The notes under the pieces are model-generated. The model saw nothing but the letters and a program-made list of their open reading frames with translations. It did not search any database and had not been told where the DNA came from. The position numbers and the translations under genes were made by a program. A stretch of 64,000 bases of DNA from Mucilaginibacter phenanthrenivorans (lineage in GTDB: Bacteria; Bacteroidota; Bacteroidia; Sphingobacteriales; Sphingobacteriaceae), in contig NZ_JAHVAP010000005.1 of the NCBI RefSeq assembly GCF_024721155.1, positions 372,001 through 436,000 on the forward strand, given 5' to 3'. Position 1 is the stretch's first letter; the number at the start of each line of letters is the position of its first letter. Shown in pieces: positions 52,201-59,434 of the stretch.

Positions 52201-53415
52201 GTCGCCTTCCCTGATATCCTTTTCCTTTAAAAAACTTTCAATATTAAAAACATAGGTAAAGATACTGCTTACTGATGCCTGCCGATCAGCTACATCTGCA
52301 AGAGACGCATCAAACATTTCGCGTCCCGCAATAAAAATAAATCGCGCTTCCGCTGTTGTAAAAAAGTTTTTTAGCCCCGCAATTATATTGATAACCGCCT
52401 GCTTTCGATCACGTACCCTACGCTCATAGGAATTTGCTGTGTCCTTATTGTCAGCGTCATCGTAAAAATAAAGTGCACCAACCGTAGGCTCAACTTTATC
52501 CAATTCGTCAAAAATAAAGATGAATTCTTTATTTGCCTCCTTTAGAAATCCCTGTAGCTCGTATTCAATCTCTTTGGTAGTCGCTAATGCCGACTGCTTG
52601 ATAGTTTTCTCGCTATTTCCTAATATCCTTGCATTTATTCCCTGAAAACTTATTTCATCATTGTTACTATTCTCTTCTGAAATTACCGAGTAGCATCTTT
52701 CGGTTAAATGTTTGATGCGGCGCTCGGGCGTCATTTTTTTTTCGTGGTGATGATGATATTTCTTTAAACCTACATATATAACAAGAAATAAGGCGACACC
52801 GCCTGTACACCAACATAGAGCATGGAAACTCTCTGGTATTGATTTAACTCCCGGATAAAAAACGTTTATAGCATCGGTTCGGAACAATATTGTGGCCAGG
52901 ATAATGGCACCAAGTATAACCGGAACCATTAATATTTGCGTTATCAATAGCACCCAGTTTATTCGCTGACGAGGGTATTGATCGTTTATACTTGTAACCA
53001 TTAACCGCAGAATGTCTATTTCCTTTGGATTGTTCTGGGTTAAAGTTAAGTGTATAGGAATAATTGCCTCCGCCCTTTTTCTCCTTGCTCTTTCGGTCAA
53101 TATCTCCCCATTTTTCTCGGGATTCTTTTTGTAGTGATCAAGTACTACGTTAACAAAGCTCGTCTTTCCCATCCCCCGAAAGCCGGTAACTAAGAAAATA
53201 CCCTTCTTCGATTTACTTTGGAGAAACTGATGAAATTTTGCCGAATGCTGTTTCCTGCCGATAAAGCCTGTTGGCTGTTTTTTAGCATCAGCTGTTTTTC
53301 TCTTTGGATCATCAGTATCTATAGGAAAAGGATTATTTTGCATGTCATAATCTTCTCTTATTTGTAAGGCGATGTTCTTGATAAAAGAGTTAGGAAGAAA
53401 ACGTTGTGTGCTCAT
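49249..53415 (-). CDS. Large membrane P-loop NTPase (KAP/STAND-like) with TPR-like C-terminus
   Basis: A 1388-aa protein. Residues 49-58 (TGFIGRKQHS) resemble the regulatory GR-box of AAA/STAND ATPases. Walker A is GFRGMGKTS (78-86) and Walker B FIFIFDELDK (298-307), with an AGREMF strand end as sensor 1 and RSNGSPKK as a possible sensor 2. Two membrane helices (about 154-178 and 199-217) lie between Walker A and B, the hallmark topology of KAP-type NTPases. From about residue 560 the chain is all helical with TPR-like units (HILGDLHFFDQEYNDAILAY). Low GC. Functions of relatives include signalling and phage exclusion; none is assigned. The gene is 109 bases downstream of the GRDP-like gene. 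Confidence 0.75.
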   Translation of the reverse strand: MSTQRFLPNSFIKNIALQIREDYDMQNNPFPIDTDDPKRKTADAKKQPTGFIGRKQHSAKFHQFLQSKSKKGIFLVTGFRGMGKTSFVNVVLDHYKKNPEKNGEILTERARRKRAEAIIPIHLTLTQNNPKEIDILRLMVTSINDQYPRQRINWVLLITQILMVPVILGAIILATILFRTDAINVFYPGVKSIPESFHALCWCTGGVALFLVIYVGLKKYHHHHEKKMTPERRIKHLTERCYSVISEENSNNDEISFQGINARILGNSEKTIKQSALATTKEIEYELQGFLKEANKEFIFIFDELDKVEPTVGALYFYDDADNKDTANSYERRVRDRKQAVINIIAGLKNFFTTAEARFIFIAGREMFDASLADVADRQASVSSIFTYVFNIESFLKEKDIREGDSNKNNASLSYATEEYLKGVLFGQNIEDSLFKSAVDKYTGYNFSDRGFVSFGKDEPEFVKLYFILQKFVTYLTYRSNGSPKKMIKEIQELIILKPGKDSFDSRTIVFEETNSNSNLYLYFNYDNQYRFGFINYLYRPFLIKYGRSFKLFSDNIIQSTPYLFDHLLKFHPFAFSLSNLELIPEILSANKTPALRDHINKIIEHLTLNHLREIEIGLFNYKFFSRTLNEISYLSKIFEQEGAGLNFTLDESYLVKIHVRDKIKELRYNYQQLNTDLNVYQQVFSITHLNHILGDLHFFDQEYNDAILAYQDAIKPVDMLPVATIDISDFVTLVRIKLKLGLCFEKINSFDSASALYSECTRDTVQFIYNFQTVLRETGEGKNLHNSTLRNFDKSFLQEIMPLIIQGFLAKMIIKEKMRFSGVRDFTKDIYNVSKMINFVNEEFNKPTIVHANLLLHAGNLAYFKNTLGKNKGDQITAAENAFELSDAGRSTFLKDLEKLENRKGNFNVKSKLRRKPLFALHLYLLGICATIDSRKSPSDERTLNLICKDKNIISDLLESIIKDKENFLLRGLDHRYLAYFLSNIGDCLLAMYQHKEKDKYSNFKVYEIFDLESKEAVQNEPDLLRKFQLFLKQPITQEDFSFKDILLCYYLSGEFFIKHGRAISGSFQFRKIMHVLRIILTKGDKDNVNAIPPDFVHEYIDDLLVKRVIEIAGNNAANTDLHMLEKAKMESHLKSKKDRQGEIDKMVESMSLNNISNHADTREAVLLSGFIKLKTGAEIKDTSLFISSNNSISTQYARILELDFHAKFSYKQLKKTETKNIPALVINYVYSLLSLLRILEIYNNDFVIGYRFSAYTHFHLAQFLDEDLDDYIRDFPVDINLKDELDFLLGEGSYSSLNKNYHFKMAKDLFEKAIRLHSYGTEYKNMINGMLYLEDDFNDNSYHFGAAMDRYLMINNVFDLNIEECKKSIINFNPAQFFNDVKSTSN

Positions 53416-53524
53416 GTTTGAGTCGCATCAAAATGTTATCAGAATAAAGAAATTGAGAAAAATTCAGTCACCACTTATTGAGCAAATACCCACTTAAATG
53501 TAGTTTACAAAGAGTGTAAAGAAA

Positions 53525-54049
53525 CTAATTTTCAGGTTCAGGAGGCAATTCGGGACTTCCAGGTTTAGGTGGCTCGGGGTCATCATAACAATCGTAAGGC
53601 CCCATGCAATCTCTGCATTTTGCACCGTCGATCATTAAAGAAGAAAAATACCTTTCTCCAAAGGTCGTTTTATATAATTCCAAAGTTTCAAATTCTAAAG
53701 ATTCAATTGCTGTTTTATTCTCTTCATCTACCTCTACCGGACAATGATGAATATATTTACCATTTACTTTATCACAAAATGAAATATAATCCTGTGTAAA
53801 TAGAATATGACTATGCCACATTTGGTCTACAGCATAGGAAAAAGGAACGCGCTTAGATCCTTTCATAGTACATAAAAAAATAAACCTTTTGTACTGCTTT
53901 TCTAATTGATCAATTTGTTCAGCTGCACAATAGCCCTTTTTTATTATATAGCATCTAACTGCCGTCAAATCCCAATTTATAATTTTTTTAAAAACATCAT
54001 TTTCTAAATAAGTTGCTGATTTTGCTAAGGTCTTAGGTGTCAATTCCAT
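53525..54049 (-). CDS. GRDP-like (WHxH) small protein
   Basis: A 174-aa protein without signal or membrane segments. Residues about 65-110 carry AVDQMWHSHILFTQDYISFC and GKYIHHCP, the pattern of the glycine-rich-domain-containing protein-like family (PF07173/DUF1399), whose conserved WHxH and HH may bind metal or ligand. The C-terminal part has a CRDCMGPYDC cluster and a Pro/Glu tail (PKPGSPELPPEPEN). AT-rich like the NTPase gene behind it. I infer one transcription unit; the role is unknown. Confidence 0.65.
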   Translation of the reverse strand: MELTPKTLAKSATYLENDVFKKIINWDLTAVRCYIIKKGYCAAEQIDQLEKQYKRFIFLCTMKGSKRVPFSYAVDQMWHSHILFTQDYISFCDKVNGKYIHHCPVEVDEENKTAIESLEFETLELYKTTFGERYFSSLMIDGAKCRDCMGPYDCYDDPEPPKPGSPELPPEPEN

Positions 54050-54241
54050 ACGAGGTTATTTAAAACTAATTTAAGGATAAATTTTATATAAATAAAGAAG
54101 AAAAATAAAATAAAGCCTTAAGTATGTTTTTCGAATAATTTCAATTTGCTAAATCAATTTAGCTTTCATACATTTGCTATACAAACCAATAAGAGTCTTC
54201 CATTTCGTGAACCAGAAAAAGCAATATTATAACCCAATCAC

Positions 54242-54991
54242 ATGAAAACTATAAAACTACTACTCTGTCTCTTGTTACTGACCGGCATCCAGGCAAAAGC
54301 CCAGCAAACCGAAGAACAAAAAAAGGCCGAGGCATGGGCCAATTTCCAGAAGATGATTGAGGAACGCATCCACAAGGATTGGGCCTGGATAAAGCGTTAC
54401 GAGGACGACAATGAAAAACTGCCGCCACCTTCCATCGGCGAAAAGCGTGTGGTGTTTATGGGCAACTCCATCACCGAAGGCTGGATTAATACCGACCCCG
54501 GCTTTTTTACGGGGAGGCCTTATATCAACCGGGGCATCGGCGGACAAACCACGCCGCAAATGCTGGTAAGGTTCAGGGAGGATGTGATCAACCTGAAACC
54601 CACCGTAGTGGTAATTTTAGCGGGAATTAATGACATTGCCGAGAACACCGGCCCCTCAAAAATTGAGAATGTAGCCGGCAATATATTTTCAATGGCCGAA
54701 CTTGCCAAAGCGGCGCATATAAAAGTGGTGCTTTCGTCGGTATTACCGGCACTCGCCTTTCCGTGGCATCCGGGTATAGATCCGCGTGCATCGATAATTA
54801 AATTAAATGAGCTGTTAAAAGCCTATGCACAAAAAAACAAGCTAGGTTATATTGATTATTACTCCGCCATGGTTAACGCGGACCAGGGTTTAAAGAGTGA
54901 GTGGGCGACAGACGGGGTTCACCCCAACCTTGCCGGTTATAAGGTAATGGAACCGCTTGCAGAAGTTGAAATAGTTAAGGCGCTGAAATAG
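54242..54991 (+). CDS. SGNH/GDSL hydrolase
   Basis: A 249-aa secreted esterase/lipase-type enzyme. Signal peptide to about ALA residue 20 (LLLTGIQAKAQQ). Block I is VFMGNSITEG with catalytic Ser76 (GNS instead of GDS), block II GIGGQTT, block III LAGINDI, block V DGVHPN with the Asp and His of the catalytic pair. Similar proteins act on acetylated sugars or lipids. Normal GC returns here, ending the accessory island. Monocistronic. Confidence 0.9.
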   Translation: MKTIKLLLCLLLLTGIQAKAQQTEEQKKAEAWANFQKMIEERIHKDWAWIKRYEDDNEKLPPPSIGEKRVVFMGNSITEGWINTDPGFFTGRPYINRGIGGQTTPQMLVRFREDVINLKPTVVVILAGINDIAENTGPSKIENVAGNIFSMAELAKAAHIKVVLSSVLPALAFPWHPGIDPRASIIKLNELLKAYAQKNKLGYIDYYSAMVNADQGLKSEWATDGVHPNLAGYKVMEPLAEVEIVKALK

Positions 54992-55099
54992 TCGAGCCAG
55001 GTGGTATTTTATTGGTAATGCTGATGATAATTCGACATTTGTTTTAAACTTTTTGCCTTCGCGCAGTATTTTTAGAGGCAAAAACAAAACGAATAAAAA

Positions 55100-55582
55100 A
55101 TGTCAATCGTCAGCATTAAAATAGCCGATACAACCGAACAGTTTGAACAAGCGAAAATATTATTTGAAGAATATGCCGCTTCATTAGATTTCGACCTCGG
55201 TTACCAGGATTTCAAAAAGGAATTAAGCACCATCGCCCAACAATACAAACAACCTGAAGGAGCCTTGCTTTTGTGTTTTGTCGACAATGACGAAACCGCA
55301 GGTTGTGCCGGGGTACGCAAATTTTCTGAAGAAATAGCAGAACTAAAGCGGCTATATGTAAAGCCCGCCTATAGGAGTTTGAAAATAGGAAAAAGCTTAT
55401 TGGAATCGGCAATTGAAACGGCAAGGCAGCTGAATTATAAATTCATCAGGCTCGACACCGTGCCGGGCCAAACAAAGGCCCAGGAGCTATACCGTTACCT
55501 CGGATTTTATGAAATTGAGCCATACCGGTACAGCCCGATAGCAGGCACCATCTATTTTGAAAAAAGACTTATTGAAAATTGA
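55100..55582 (+). CDS. GNAT family N-acetyltransferase
   Basis: A 160-aa acetyltransferase of the GNAT superfamily. The acetyl-CoA-binding segment is RLYVKPAYRSLKIGKSLLES (about 85-105), then the C-terminal IRLDTVPGQTKAQELYRYLG and FYEIEPYRYSP. The substrate is unknown. It starts 108 bases after the SGNH hydrolase gene and 63 bases before a lipocalin gene. Confidence 0.88.
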   Translation: MSIVSIKIADTTEQFEQAKILFEEYAASLDFDLGYQDFKKELSTIAQQYKQPEGALLLCFVDNDETAGCAGVRKFSEEIAELKRLYVKPAYRSLKIGKSLLESAIETARQLNYKFIRLDTVPGQTKAQELYRYLGFYEIEPYRYSPIAGTIYFEKRLIEN

Positions 55583-55645
55583 CGAAGCGGGAGTTAACCG
55601 GGTCAGGGGGAAAAACTAAATCAGTATTCCGAACGTTCTTTAGGT

Positions 55646-56176
55646 ATGAAAAAAGAGAAATGGATGATCGGCGCGGCTGTCGGGGCTGGGATAGCCGGGG
55701 TGGCTTATGCCTTATGGCCCAAAGGGAAGATTCCCAAAAGCGCGATAGTACAGCCTTTTGATAAAAGGAAATACATGGGCATGTGGTATGAGATTGCCCG
55801 TCTGCCAAACCGCATTGAAAAAAACTTAAAGAATTTAACCGAAGAATACTCGCTGAATGAGGATGGTTCCATCCGTGTTATTACGCGCGCATACAATTTT
55901 GAAAAGAATAAACCGGTAGAAGCCGAAGGCAAGGCAAAATTTAAGGGGCCGGAAACTCGCGGCAAGTTAGAGGTAGCCTACTATCTTCCTATTTACCTCG
56001 ACTATAATGTGCTTGATATTGATGAAGACTATCACTATGCACTTGTCTCGGGCAATAGCCTGGATTACTTGTGGTTCCTGTCCCGTGAAAACAGCATCCC
56101 GGATGATATCAAGACGCGTTTTCTTGCAAAAGCGGTATCGCTTGGCTTTAACACCGGCGAACTTGAATGGATGTAG
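55646..56176 (+). CDS. blc: Lipocalin (Blc-like)
   Basis: A 176-aa lipocalin. N-terminal membrane anchor GAAVGAGIAGVAYALW without a lipobox Cys, so probably not lipidated, unlike E. coli Blc. The lipocalin motif is FDKRKYMGMWYEIARLPN (GxW), followed by conserved NLKNLTEEYSLNEDGSIRV and ALVSGNSLDYLWFLSREN. Blc-type proteins bind lipids or lysophospholipids and serve outer-membrane repair. Its stop directly adjoins the response-regulator stop on the opposite strand with no spacer. Confidence 0.88.
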   Translation: MKKEKWMIGAAVGAGIAGVAYALWPKGKIPKSAIVQPFDKRKYMGMWYEIARLPNRIEKNLKNLTEEYSLNEDGSIRVITRAYNFEKNKPVEAEGKAKFKGPETRGKLEVAYYLPIYLDYNVLDIDEDYHYALVSGNSLDYLWFLSRENSIPDDIKTRFLAKAVSLGFNTGELEWM

Positions 56177-56545
56177 TTAATTAACGGCACCCGAATATGT
56201 ACGCACCTTGCTCATAAAATCATCAAGCCCGAATGGTTTGGCAATATGATCGTCGGCACCGCAATCTATTTTAATTTGTTCGAGGTCGGAGTTACCTGAT
56301 ACGAGGATCACGGGTATATGTTTAAGGTCATCCTGCCCTTTAATATAGGCACACATAGATTGGCCATCTTCCCCTTTTAGGTTCAGGTCCAGCATCACCA
56401 GGCTTACCTCTTTATCATGCAGTTTACGCCGCGCCATGCCGGTATCAGCCAGGCTTATTACGCCGTAACCATCCATTTCAAGCAGGAGGCTCATCATTTC
56501 ACCAATTATCGGTTCATCCTCTATAACCAGTACTTTTTGCTTCAT
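56177..56545 (-). CDS. Single-domain response regulator (CheY-like)
   Basis: A 122-aa receiver domain. Acidic pocket Glu9/Asp10 (VLVIEDEP), phospho-acceptor Asp53 (VMLDLNLKG), Thr/Ser in ILVSGN and Lys103 (HIAKPFG) are all present. There is no output domain. No histidine kinase gene is near, so it may take phosphate from a distant hybrid kinase. Confidence 0.9.
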   Translation of the reverse strand: MKQKVLVIEDEPIIGEMMSLLLEMDGYGVISLADTGMARRKLHDKEVSLVMLDLNLKGEDGQSMCAYIKGQDDLKHIPVILVSGNSDLEQIKIDCGADDHIAKPFGLDDFMSKVRTYSGAVN

Positions 56546-56665
56546 ATTTTACCTAAACAAATTAAGGGCCAATTCCTTAAATTTAACAACCTTTAACATC
56601 ACATGAAAGCATCAGGTGCCATAGCATTATGAATATCTTAACTTAGCAAATCATATTATTAATTC

Positions 56666-57241
56666 ATGCTTTTTCATTTCAAAGATAAATTTCCCCAATT
56701 AAGTACTTACTGGGATAAATACCTGGAGTTTCAGCAGCGGATGGAAGTTCCTGCGAAAACGGTTTTGCTGGAAGAGGGAAAAGTATCTGGGCACTACTTT
56801 TTTGTGGAAAAGGGCTGCGTCCGTTTATGCTTCAATAATAATGGCAACGATAAAACCGTGCAGTTTTTCTTTGAAAACGAGGGCTTAACCTCATTCGAAA
56901 GCTTCCTGAAAAACACCCCGAGCCTTTTCACCATCGAAACCATTGAACCATCCGTGGTTTACCTGCTGCCTAAAAAGCACCTCACCAATTTAATGGATGA
57001 ATTGAGCCAGGAACCCGACTTTATTAAAATGATGTTAGCGATTTCTGCCGAGCGGCAATTGCATTACATGCACGAATTTGTTTCCTTCATCAGGGATACA
57101 CCCGAACAACGCTACCAAAACCTGGTAAGTGAAAGGCCGCATATAGTTCAACGGGTACCACAGCATTACATCGCATCCTATTTAGGGGTAAGCAGGGTTC
57201 ACCTCAGCAGGATAAAAAGCGCCCTTGCCAAAAAAAGATAG
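56666..57241 (+). CDS. Crp/Fnr family transcriptional regulator
   Basis: A 191-aa regulator with an N-terminal cyclic-nucleotide-binding jelly roll (AKTVLLEEGKVSGHYFFVEK, then NNNGNDKTVQFFFENEGLTS) and a C-terminal winged helix (VPQHYIASYLGVSRVHLSRI). The ligand is not evident. It lies 79 bases upstream of a quinone-oxidoreductase gene on the same strand, which is a plausible target. Confidence 0.9.
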   Translation: MLFHFKDKFPQLSTYWDKYLEFQQRMEVPAKTVLLEEGKVSGHYFFVEKGCVRLCFNNNGNDKTVQFFFENEGLTSFESFLKNTPSLFTIETIEPSVVYLLPKKHLTNLMDELSQEPDFIKMMLAISAERQLHYMHEFVSFIRDTPEQRYQNLVSERPHIVQRVPQHYIASYLGVSRVHLSRIKSALAKKR

Positions 57242-57291
57242 GGGGAATGCATTCGGTAACATATGTTATCGCCCGGCCTTTGGCATCGCTG

Positions 57292-57299
57292 TAAATTTG
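57292..57299 (+). promoter_or_regulatory. -7 promoter box for the MDR oxidoreductase gene
   Basis: TAAATTTG, an exact TAnnTTTG match, lies 21 bases before the ATG. It shows that the oxidoreductase gene has its own promoter, separate from the Crp regulator. Confidence 0.5.
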
Positions 57300-57320
57300 T
57301 CTTAACAAAAAACAAGAAGA

Positions 57321-58298
57321 ATGAAGGCAGCAGTAATGTATCAGAAGGGTGAACTCCCTCAATATGTAGATTTCCCCGAGCCCACCGCTCAAAACAATGA
57401 CGAACTATTGGTATCGGTAAAAGCCGTGGCTATAAAACATTTTGATAAAGGCAGAGCAACCGGCAAGCACTACTCAAGTGATGCCCCGAAGGAAGGCGGC
57501 CGCATTATTGGCGGCGATGGTGTTTGTATCCTTGAAGATGGCACAAGGGTTTACGGAATGGCGGTGAGCGGGATGCTTGCAGAGAAGGCCACCATTGTAA
57601 AAGACAGGATTGTAAAATTACCGGCCGGCGTAAGCGATGCAGCAGCGGCATCATTAGCAAATGCTGTAATTGGCGCAGCCATGGGTCTTCGGTTTAAAGC
57701 GGAGATTCAGCCGGGAGATGTGGTGCTGATCAATGGCGCTACCGGCTTTACAGGGCGGGTAGCAGTGCAGATAGCAAAACATTACGGCGCAAAAAAGGTA
57801 ATTGCAACCGGGAGAAATCAACAATCGTTACAGGAGTTACTGAAGCTTGGCGCCGATGAGATCATTTCGGTTAAACAAGAAGACGAACAATTTATTGCGC
57901 AATTGAAGGAAACGCACGCAAGCACGCCGATTGATGTAATTATTGATTACCTGTGGGGACATACTGCCGAAATGATATTGCAAAGCTTAATGGGCAAAGG
58001 CTCGTTTACCCACAAAACCAAGTTTGTTTCTGTCGGCAGCATGACCGGCGACCTGATTCAATTATCAGCCGCCAACTTAAGAAGCGTTGATTTGCAGTTA
58101 ACCGGATCTGGCCTGGGTAGCTGGCCTAAGGAACAGGTCCACAAACTTTTTTCCGAGATCCTGCCAGAGATGTTTCAGCTGGCAGCCGATGGCAAATTGA
58201 AGGTTGAAACCACCGAAGTTAAGCTGGAAGACATTGCTGAGCTTTGGGACCTGGATGTACCGGATGGGCGCAGACTGGTAGTGACAATAGCAGGTTAA
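57321..58298 (+). CDS. Quinone oxidoreductase-like medium-chain dehydrogenase
   Basis: A 325-aa MDR-family NAD(P)H-dependent enzyme. N-terminal GroES-like domain (MKAAVMYQKGELPQYVDFPE) and Rossmann domain with INGATGFTGRVAVQIAKHYG and VIATGRN. It lacks the zinc Cys cluster of alcohol dehydrogenases, so it is a zinc-independent QOR/enoyl-reductase type. Its upstream Crp-like regulator and -7 box suggest inducible expression. Confidence 0.88.
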   Translation: MKAAVMYQKGELPQYVDFPEPTAQNNDELLVSVKAVAIKHFDKGRATGKHYSSDAPKEGGRIIGGDGVCILEDGTRVYGMAVSGMLAEKATIVKDRIVKLPAGVSDAAAASLANAVIGAAMGLRFKAEIQPGDVVLINGATGFTGRVAVQIAKHYGAKKVIATGRNQQSLQELLKLGADEIISVKQEDEQFIAQLKETHASTPIDVIIDYLWGHTAEMILQSLMGKGSFTHKTKFVSVGSMTGDLIQLSAANLRSVDLQLTGSGLGSWPKEQVHKLFSEILPEMFQLAADGKLKVETTEVKLEDIAELWDLDVPDGRRLVVTIAG

Positions 58299-58336
58299 CC
58301 TATAGTCCGGAAGTTCCCGGCAGGTAACTAAGCGGA

Positions 58337-58759
58337 TCAGTCTTTGCCAAAATATTCCGCGTAATTATTTTCGGTTTCAGCCAACTTAACCGAATGTAAA
58401 AACACGCCATTATAGGCTTCTACAGGTTCCTTTAGCTGGTTGAAAATTTCCATGCAAAGTAACTCTGTAGTAGCCATTTTGCCCTTCATAAATTCAACAT
58501 CCAGGTTGAGGTTTTTATGGTCGAGCTTTTCAATCACGAAGCTATTTATGATCACCTTTAACTCTTTTAAATCAATAAGGTAAGCATTTTCATAAGTTAC
58601 ATTACCTTTTACGGTTACATAAAGAGTATAATTATGACCATGCCAGTTTGGATTGGCGCATTTACCAAATACCTTCAGATTCTCCTCATCCGGCCATTCT
58701 TCACGGTACATCCGGTGTGCAGCGTTAAAATGCTCTTTGCGTGTAACGTATACCAGCAT
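58337..58759 (-). CDS. queD: 6-carboxy-5,6,7,8-tetrahydropterin synthase (QueD)
   Basis: A 140-aa enzyme of the 6-pyruvoyl-tetrahydropterin synthase fold, which makes 6-carboxytetrahydropterin in queuosine biosynthesis. Zinc ligands His15 (HFNAAHRMY) and the HGH pair (NWHGHNYTL, His40/His42), with catalytic Cys34 in KCANPNWHG. Later DHKNLNLD and the PT-type ending fit. It is the last gene of a three-gene unit; the start overlaps the thioesterase stop (TAATG). Confidence 0.9.
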   Translation of the reverse strand: MLVYVTRKEHFNAAHRMYREEWPDEENLKVFGKCANPNWHGHNYTLYVTVKGNVTYENAYLIDLKELKVIINSFVIEKLDHKNLNLDVEFMKGKMATTELLCMEIFNQLKEPVEAYNGVFLHSVKLAETENNYAEYFGKD

Positions 58760-59145
58760 TACTTGATGATCTTAACAGGTTTTTTATTTTCGTCAATAGC
58801 AACAAAGATAAAATCGCCATGAACGGCCAGTTCCCGGCCCTCGGCATACATTTGTTCAATATAGATCTCTACCCCTACTTTTAAACTGGTATTGCCAACA
58901 TGAATAACCCGGCCCACAAGCTCCACTATTGTTCCGGCCGGTATAGGCTTTTTAAAATCGATCTTGTCACTGCTCACAGTAACCATTACCTGCCTGCTGA
59001 AACGGGTGGCTGTGATAAAAGCTGCTTCATCCATCATGTGCATGGCCGTACCGCCAAAAAGTGTATCGTAATGGTTAGTGGTATTGGGGAACACCGCTTT
59101 GAAAATCCGTGTTTCAGATCTGTTTATTCGTTCTTCTAAATTCAT
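58759..59145 (-). CDS. Hotdog-fold acyl-CoA thioesterase
   Basis: A 128-aa single hotdog-domain enzyme of the YciA/BACH-like group. The active-site helix is NTTNHYDTLFGGTAMHMMDE, followed by TATRFSRQVMVTVSSDKIDF and PIPAGTIVELVGRVIHVGNT. It hydrolyses fatty acyl-CoA; chain length cannot be read. It overlaps the CWC gene by four bases (ATGA) and queD by one (TAATG). Confidence 0.9.
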   Translation of the reverse strand: MNLEERINRSETRIFKAVFPNTTNHYDTLFGGTAMHMMDEAAFITATRFSRQVMVTVSSDKIDFKKPIPAGTIVELVGRVIHVGNTSLKVGVEIYIEQMYAEGRELAVHGDFIFVAIDENKKPVKIIK

Positions 59146-59384
59146 TGTTTTTTTATCGAGGCAAGTATTGCCTGTATTTTTTGTTTAACAGCAATTGAGC
59201 TGATCTCGTGTTTGATAGTTTGCAGGCAATGCCTGCAAAGGCAGTCGGTATAAGTAAGCCTGATATAATCCCATTCTGCATCGGTAAAGTTTATACCGTT
59301 GCACTGGCATTGCAGGATACTGCCTACCTTACATTCAAAGGCTATATTGCACCTTGGGCAGTGTTTTGCTTCGTGTTGAGCCAT
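59142..59384 (-). CDS. Cysteine-rich CWC family protein
   Basis: An 80-aa protein with eight conserved cysteines in the CWC pattern (CPRCNIAFECKVGSILQCQC and DCLCRHCL), probably two zinc sites. It begins an operon with thioesterase and queD. The start is only 7 bases downstream of the metE terminator, with no space for an ordinary promoter, so read-through or an internal promoter is implied. Role unknown. Confidence 0.8.
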   Translation of the reverse strand: MAQHEAKHCPRCNIAFECKVGSILQCQCNGINFTDAEWDYIRLTYTDCLCRHCLQTIKHEISSIAVKQKIQAILASIKKQ

Positions 59385-59390
59385 GGTTTA

Positions 59391-59424
59391 ATTTTAAAAC
59401 GGGCAGCACATTTTATGCTGCCCG
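59391..59424 (-). terminator. Intrinsic terminator of metE
   Basis: On the minus strand CGGGCAGCA and TGCTGCCCG form a perfect 9-bp stem with a TAAAATG loop, followed by TTTTAAAATT. It lies 11 bases beyond the metE stop and directly before the CWC gene start. Confidence 0.85.
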
Positions 59425-59434
59425 GACCTTGTTT

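Noticed and set aside
49249-54049. Prophage or integrative element
   Set aside because: No integrase, structural genes, att-like direct repeats or tRNA gene at the borders; only AT-richness supports transfer.
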